Assembly (NCBI RefSeq): GCF_003344625.1
Contig: NZ_QPKJ02000005.1
Coordinates: forward strand, 310,001 to 374,000
DNA: 64,000 bases
Source of the DNA: Solirubrobacter deserti
GTDB lineage: Bacteria; Actinomycetota; Thermoleophilia; Solirubrobacterales; Solirubrobacteraceae
Reading direction: 5' to 3'
Position numbers and translations under genes: made by a program. Each line of letters begins with the position of its first letter. The first letter of the stretch is position 1. Below, one piece after another: positions 61,575-64,000 of this stretch. The notes beneath the pieces are model-generated. The model saw nothing but the letters and a program-made list of their open reading frames with translations, had not been told where the DNA came from and searched no databases.

Positions 61575-61646
61575 CTGGGGGGCCCGGATTCGAACCGGGG
61601 TCGCAAGGCACCAAAAACCTGCGTCTTGCCGCTAGACCACCCCCCA
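61575..61646 (-). tRNA. trnQ: tRNA-Gln (anticodon UUG)
   Basis: 72 nt without encoded CCA. Acceptor TGGGGGG/CCCCCCA including the U1-A72 pair and G73, both typical identity features of tRNA-Gln. D stem GTCT/AGAC, anticodon loop TTTTGGT with TTG at 34-36, T arm CCCGG-TTCGAAT-CCGGG. The anticodon stem CAGGT/GCCTT leaves C27 opposite U43 unpaired and a U-G pair at 31-39, which is unusual. Lies between the S55 peptidase and glmU, on the opposite strand to glmU. Confidence 0.93.
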
Positions 61647-61698
61647 TCGCTCGGTGAACCCCATTGGTCCAGGGGCCGAGCTGCCCTCGGATACTACG

Positions 61699-63069
61699 AT
61701 GCGAGCGGTGTCTGCGCCCACCGTCGTGATCATCGCCGCCGGCGAGGGAACGCGCATGCGTTCCGCCACGCCCAAGGTCCTCCATCCGCTCTGCGGCCGC
61801 CCGCTGATCCTGTGGCCGGTGCTCGCGGCCGAGGAGGCCGGAGCCGGGAAGGTCGTCGTCGTCGACAACCCGAAGCGCCGGCTCGAGGATCGGCTGCCCG
61901 AGACGGTCACGCACGCGATCCAGCCCGAGCCGAACGGCACGGGCGGCGCGGTCCAGGCCGCGACCGAGCACATCGACCCCGACGCCACCGTGGTGATCCT
62001 CGCGGGCGACGTCCCGCTGATCACCGCCGAGGCCATCCAGCAGCTCGTCGAGGCGCACGAGCAGTCCGAGGCCACGGCCACGATGGCGACGATGGAGCTC
62101 GACGACCCCGGCCAGTACGGCCGCGTGATCCGCGACATCACCGGCAACGTGACCCAGGTCGTCGAGGCCAAGGGCGGCGCGGGCGACGCGACGCCCGAGC
62201 AGCTGGAGATCCGCGAGGTCAACACGGGCATCTACGCCTTCGACGGCGCCGCGCTGATCGACGCCCTCGCCGCGCTCACGCCCGACAACGCGCAGGGCGA
62301 GCTCTACCTGCCCGACGTGCTGCCGCGGATGAAGACGATCCAGGCGCACCTGATCACGGACCCGACGCTCACGCTCGGCGTCAACGACCGCGTCCAGCTC
62401 GCCGAGGTGCGCAAGCTGGCCCAGAAGCGCATCCACGACGAGCTCCAGCGCGCCGGCGTCAGCATCATCGACCCCGACAGCACGCACATCGACGCGGACG
62501 TGCGCATCGGCCAGGACACCGTCATCGAGCCGGGCACGTCGCTGAAGGGCAACACCACGATCGGCGCCGACTGCAGCGTCGGCCCGCACACGACGCTGAT
62601 CGACTGCCGGCTCGGCGACGGCGTCAGCATCCCGCACAGCTACGCGGTGCAGGCGGTCGTCGACGACTTCGGCACGATCGGCCCGTTCGCGTACCTGCGC
62701 CCGGACGCGCACCTGCACGCCAAGGCCAAGGCGGGCGCGTTCGTCGAGATCAAGAACTCGAACATCGGCAGCGGCACCAAGGTCCCGCACCTGTCCTACA
62801 TCGGTGACACCGACATCGGCGAGAACTCCAACATCGGCGCCGGCAACATCACCGCGAACTACGACGGCCGCAACAAGCACCGCACGACGATCGGCTCCAA
62901 CGTCCGCACCTCGGTGGACACCGCGTTCGTCGCCCCGGTGACGGTCGGCGATGGCGCGTACACCGGAGCGGGTAGCGTCATCACCGAAGACGTCCCCGCC
63001 AACGCCCTCGGCATAGCCCGCGCCCGGCAGAAGAACATCGCGGATTATGCGGAACGACGAAAGCCGTGA
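61699..63069 (+). CDS. glmU: Bifunctional GlmU: GlcNAc-1-P uridylyltransferase / GlcN-1-P acetyltransferase
   Basis: 456 aa. N-terminal pyrophosphorylase domain (1-230; VVIIAAGEGTRMRSATPKVL, and LAGDVPLI) and C-terminal left-handed beta-helix of hexapeptide repeats (250-450; IGENSNIGAGNITANYDGRNKHRT carries acetyl-transfer residues). It makes UDP-GlcNAc for peptidoglycan. ATG 61699 was preferred, because an upstream in-frame extension would run into the tRNA. Overlaps the prs GTG by 4 bp. Confidence 0.97.
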   Translation: MRAVSAPTVVIIAAGEGTRMRSATPKVLHPLCGRPLILWPVLAAEEAGAGKVVVVDNPKRRLEDRLPETVTHAIQPEPNGTGGAVQAATEHIDPDATVVILAGDVPLITAEAIQQLVEAHEQSEATATMATMELDDPGQYGRVIRDITGNVTQVVEAKGGAGDATPEQLEIREVNTGIYAFDGAALIDALAALTPDNAQGELYLPDVLPRMKTIQAHLITDPTLTLGVNDRVQLAEVRKLAQKRIHDELQRAGVSIIDPDSTHIDADVRIGQDTVIEPGTSLKGNTTIGADCSVGPHTTLIDCRLGDGVSIPHSYAVQAVVDDFGTIGPFAYLRPDAHLHAKAKAGAFVEIKNSNIGSGTKVPHLSYIGDTDIGENSNIGAGNITANYDGRNKHRTTIGSNVRTSVDTAFVAPVTVGDGAYTGAGSVITEDVPANALGIARARQKNIADYAERRKP

Positions 63070-64000
63070 CGACCGCTGCCCCTCGTACACTCCGCCATGC
63101 CGTGAGTGCCTTGACATCTCGCCCCTCATCGGCCACGTCACTGCCGCTCAGCGGCTATGACAAGCGGCTGATGCTCTTCTCCGGCCGCTCCAATCCGGAG
63201 CTCGCCGCGAAGATCGCCAACAAGCTCGGGCTCGGCCTGGGCGGAGTCACGCTGAAGACGTTCTCCAACGGCGAGGTGTACTGCCGTTACGAGGAGTCCA
63301 TCCGCGGCGCTGACGTGTTCATCGTCCAGCCCACGTGCGGCAACGCGGCCACCGGGGTCACCGCGAACGACGCCCTGATGGAGCTGCTCGTGATGATCGA
63401 CGCGGCCGTCGGCGCCTCCGCGCACCGCGTGATCGCCGTCACGCCGTGGTTCGGCTACAGCCGCCAGGACAAGAAGTCCGCCCCACGCGAGCCGATCTCC
63501 TCTCGCCTGGTCGCCCACATGCTGGAGGCGGCGGGCGCCGACCGCGTGCTCACGATGGACCTCCACGCCGGCCAGGTGCAGGGCTTCTTCTCCAAGCCCG
63601 TGGACCACATGACGGCGATGTTCATCCTCACGCAGTACTTCAACGACCAGCACCTCGAGGACCTGGTCGTCGTCAGCCCGGACGCCGGCCGCGTGAAGCT
63701 GGCCAAGAAGTTCGCGGAGAAGGTCGGCGCGGAGCTGGCGATCCTCAACAAGGAGCGCCCCGCCCAGCAGGTGGCCGAGATCGCCTACGTGATCGGTGAT
63801 GTCAAGGACAAGACCGCGGTGATCGTCGACGACATCATCGACACCGCCGGCACGCTGCGGGCCGCGGGGGAGACGGTCAAGGACGAGGGCGCCAAGCGCG
63901 TGTTCGCGGCCGCCACGCACCCTGTGCTCTCCGGCAACGCGTACGAGAACCTGAAGGCGAGCCCGTTCGAGCGGATCGTCGTGACGGACACGATCCCGAT
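63066..64000 (+). CDS. prs: Ribose-phosphate pyrophosphokinase, 3' end outside window
   Basis: About 311 residues are visible. Makes PRPP from ribose-5-P and ATP. Motifs: MLFSGRSNPELAAKIA, TFSNGEVYCRYEES, TPWFGYSRQDKKSAPREPIS, LTMDLHAGQVQGFF, VVVSPDAGRVKLAKKFA and the PRPP loop VIVDDIIDTAGTL. The family-like part begins near 63156. I took GTG 63066, overlapping the glmU stop; GTG 63102 is also possible, which would shorten the N-terminal extension of ~30 residues. The glmU-prs order is common in Gram-positives. Confidence 0.95.
   Translation, partial: MTTAAPRTLRHAVSALTSRPSSATSLPLSGYDKRLMLFSGRSNPELAAKIANKLGLGLGGVTLKTFSNGEVYCRYEESIRGADVFIVQPTCGNAATGVTANDALMELLVMIDAAVGASAHRVIAVTPWFGYSRQDKKSAPREPISSRLVAHMLEAAGADRVLTMDLHAGQVQGFFSKPVDHMTAMFILTQYFNDQHLEDLVVVSPDAGRVKLAKKFAEKVGAELAILNKERPAQQVAEIAYVIGDVKDKTAVIVDDIIDTAGTLRAAGETVKDEGAKRVFAAATHPVLSGNAYENLKASPFERIVVTDTIP

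Noticed and set aside
59779..63141. Open frame of 1120 codons on the - strand
   Set aside because: Frame-shifted shadow of the S55 peptidase gene and antisense of glmU; the tRNA also lies inside it.

Overview
The window is very GC-rich, densely coded DNA with many GTG and TTG starts and many stop/start overlaps of the ATGA, GTGA and TTGA type. The gene families present include a FeS-type cryptochrome/photolyase, an FHA-FtsK secretion ATPase with WXG100 proteins, a PGPGW membrane protein, drrA-like ABC exporters, an LCP protein and an actinobacterial FmdB form. Together they suggest a non-sporulating Actinomycetota, most likely class Thermoleophilia (Solirubrobacter/Conexibacter-like). That placement is inference from gene content. 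No rRNA, CRISPR array, prophage or plasmid origin was seen.

Layout. 1-5.9 kb: a secreted protein, hsp20 coupled to lon, an aldo/keto reductase and an O-methyltransferase. 5.9-8.8 kb: an AraC regulator, an NmrA-like reductase, and a 1.1-kb patch of three damaged genes (cupin, Lrp-type regulator without its HTH, DUF2000-like with a frameshift). 8.8-13.5 kb: photolyase, a RAYT transposase bracketed by two near-identical 33-bp palindromes, an ester cyclase and an M23 peptidase. 13.5-31.7 kb: ABC exporter, secreted protease, SLC13 transporter, glyQS, DMT transporter, paired acyl-CoA dehydrogenases, LCP protein, ROK kinase, rsmI, a copper-protein group (dual cupredoxin, two-domain multicopper oxidase, divergent plastocyanin-like protein) and a PanE-like reductase. 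31.6-34.1 kb: an operon of K+ channel, YgiB-like lipoprotein, YgiC/GspS-like ATP-grasp ligase and DUF350 protein. 34.1-39.8 kb: metG-tatD-rsmA-ispE-DedA/PAP2 fusion.

39.8-53.8 kb is the most interesting part: a type VII-like secretion locus. It has one canonical WXG100 protein, one large ATPase carrying ubiquitin-like, FHA and three FtsK/SpoIIIE domains, and a transmembrane Ser/Thr kinase overlapping the ATPase start. Around them lie three parallel substrate modules. Each has a small WXG100-like protein in which F/Y replaces the W, a large protein carrying the same ~80-residue helical domain, and a translationally coupled or adjacent acidic partner. Two of the large proteins also carry a lysozyme-like domain and a CHAP domain. 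No EccB, EccE or MycP homologue is in the window.

53.9-64 kb: a PucR regulator, a 338-bp gap with an 18-bp inverted repeat, a secreted glycosidase divergent from a LacI regulator across a perfect 16-bp operator-like palindrome, a nucleoside phosphorylase, an S55 (SpoIVB-like) peptidase, tRNA-Gln(UUG), glmU and prs, the last running off the end.
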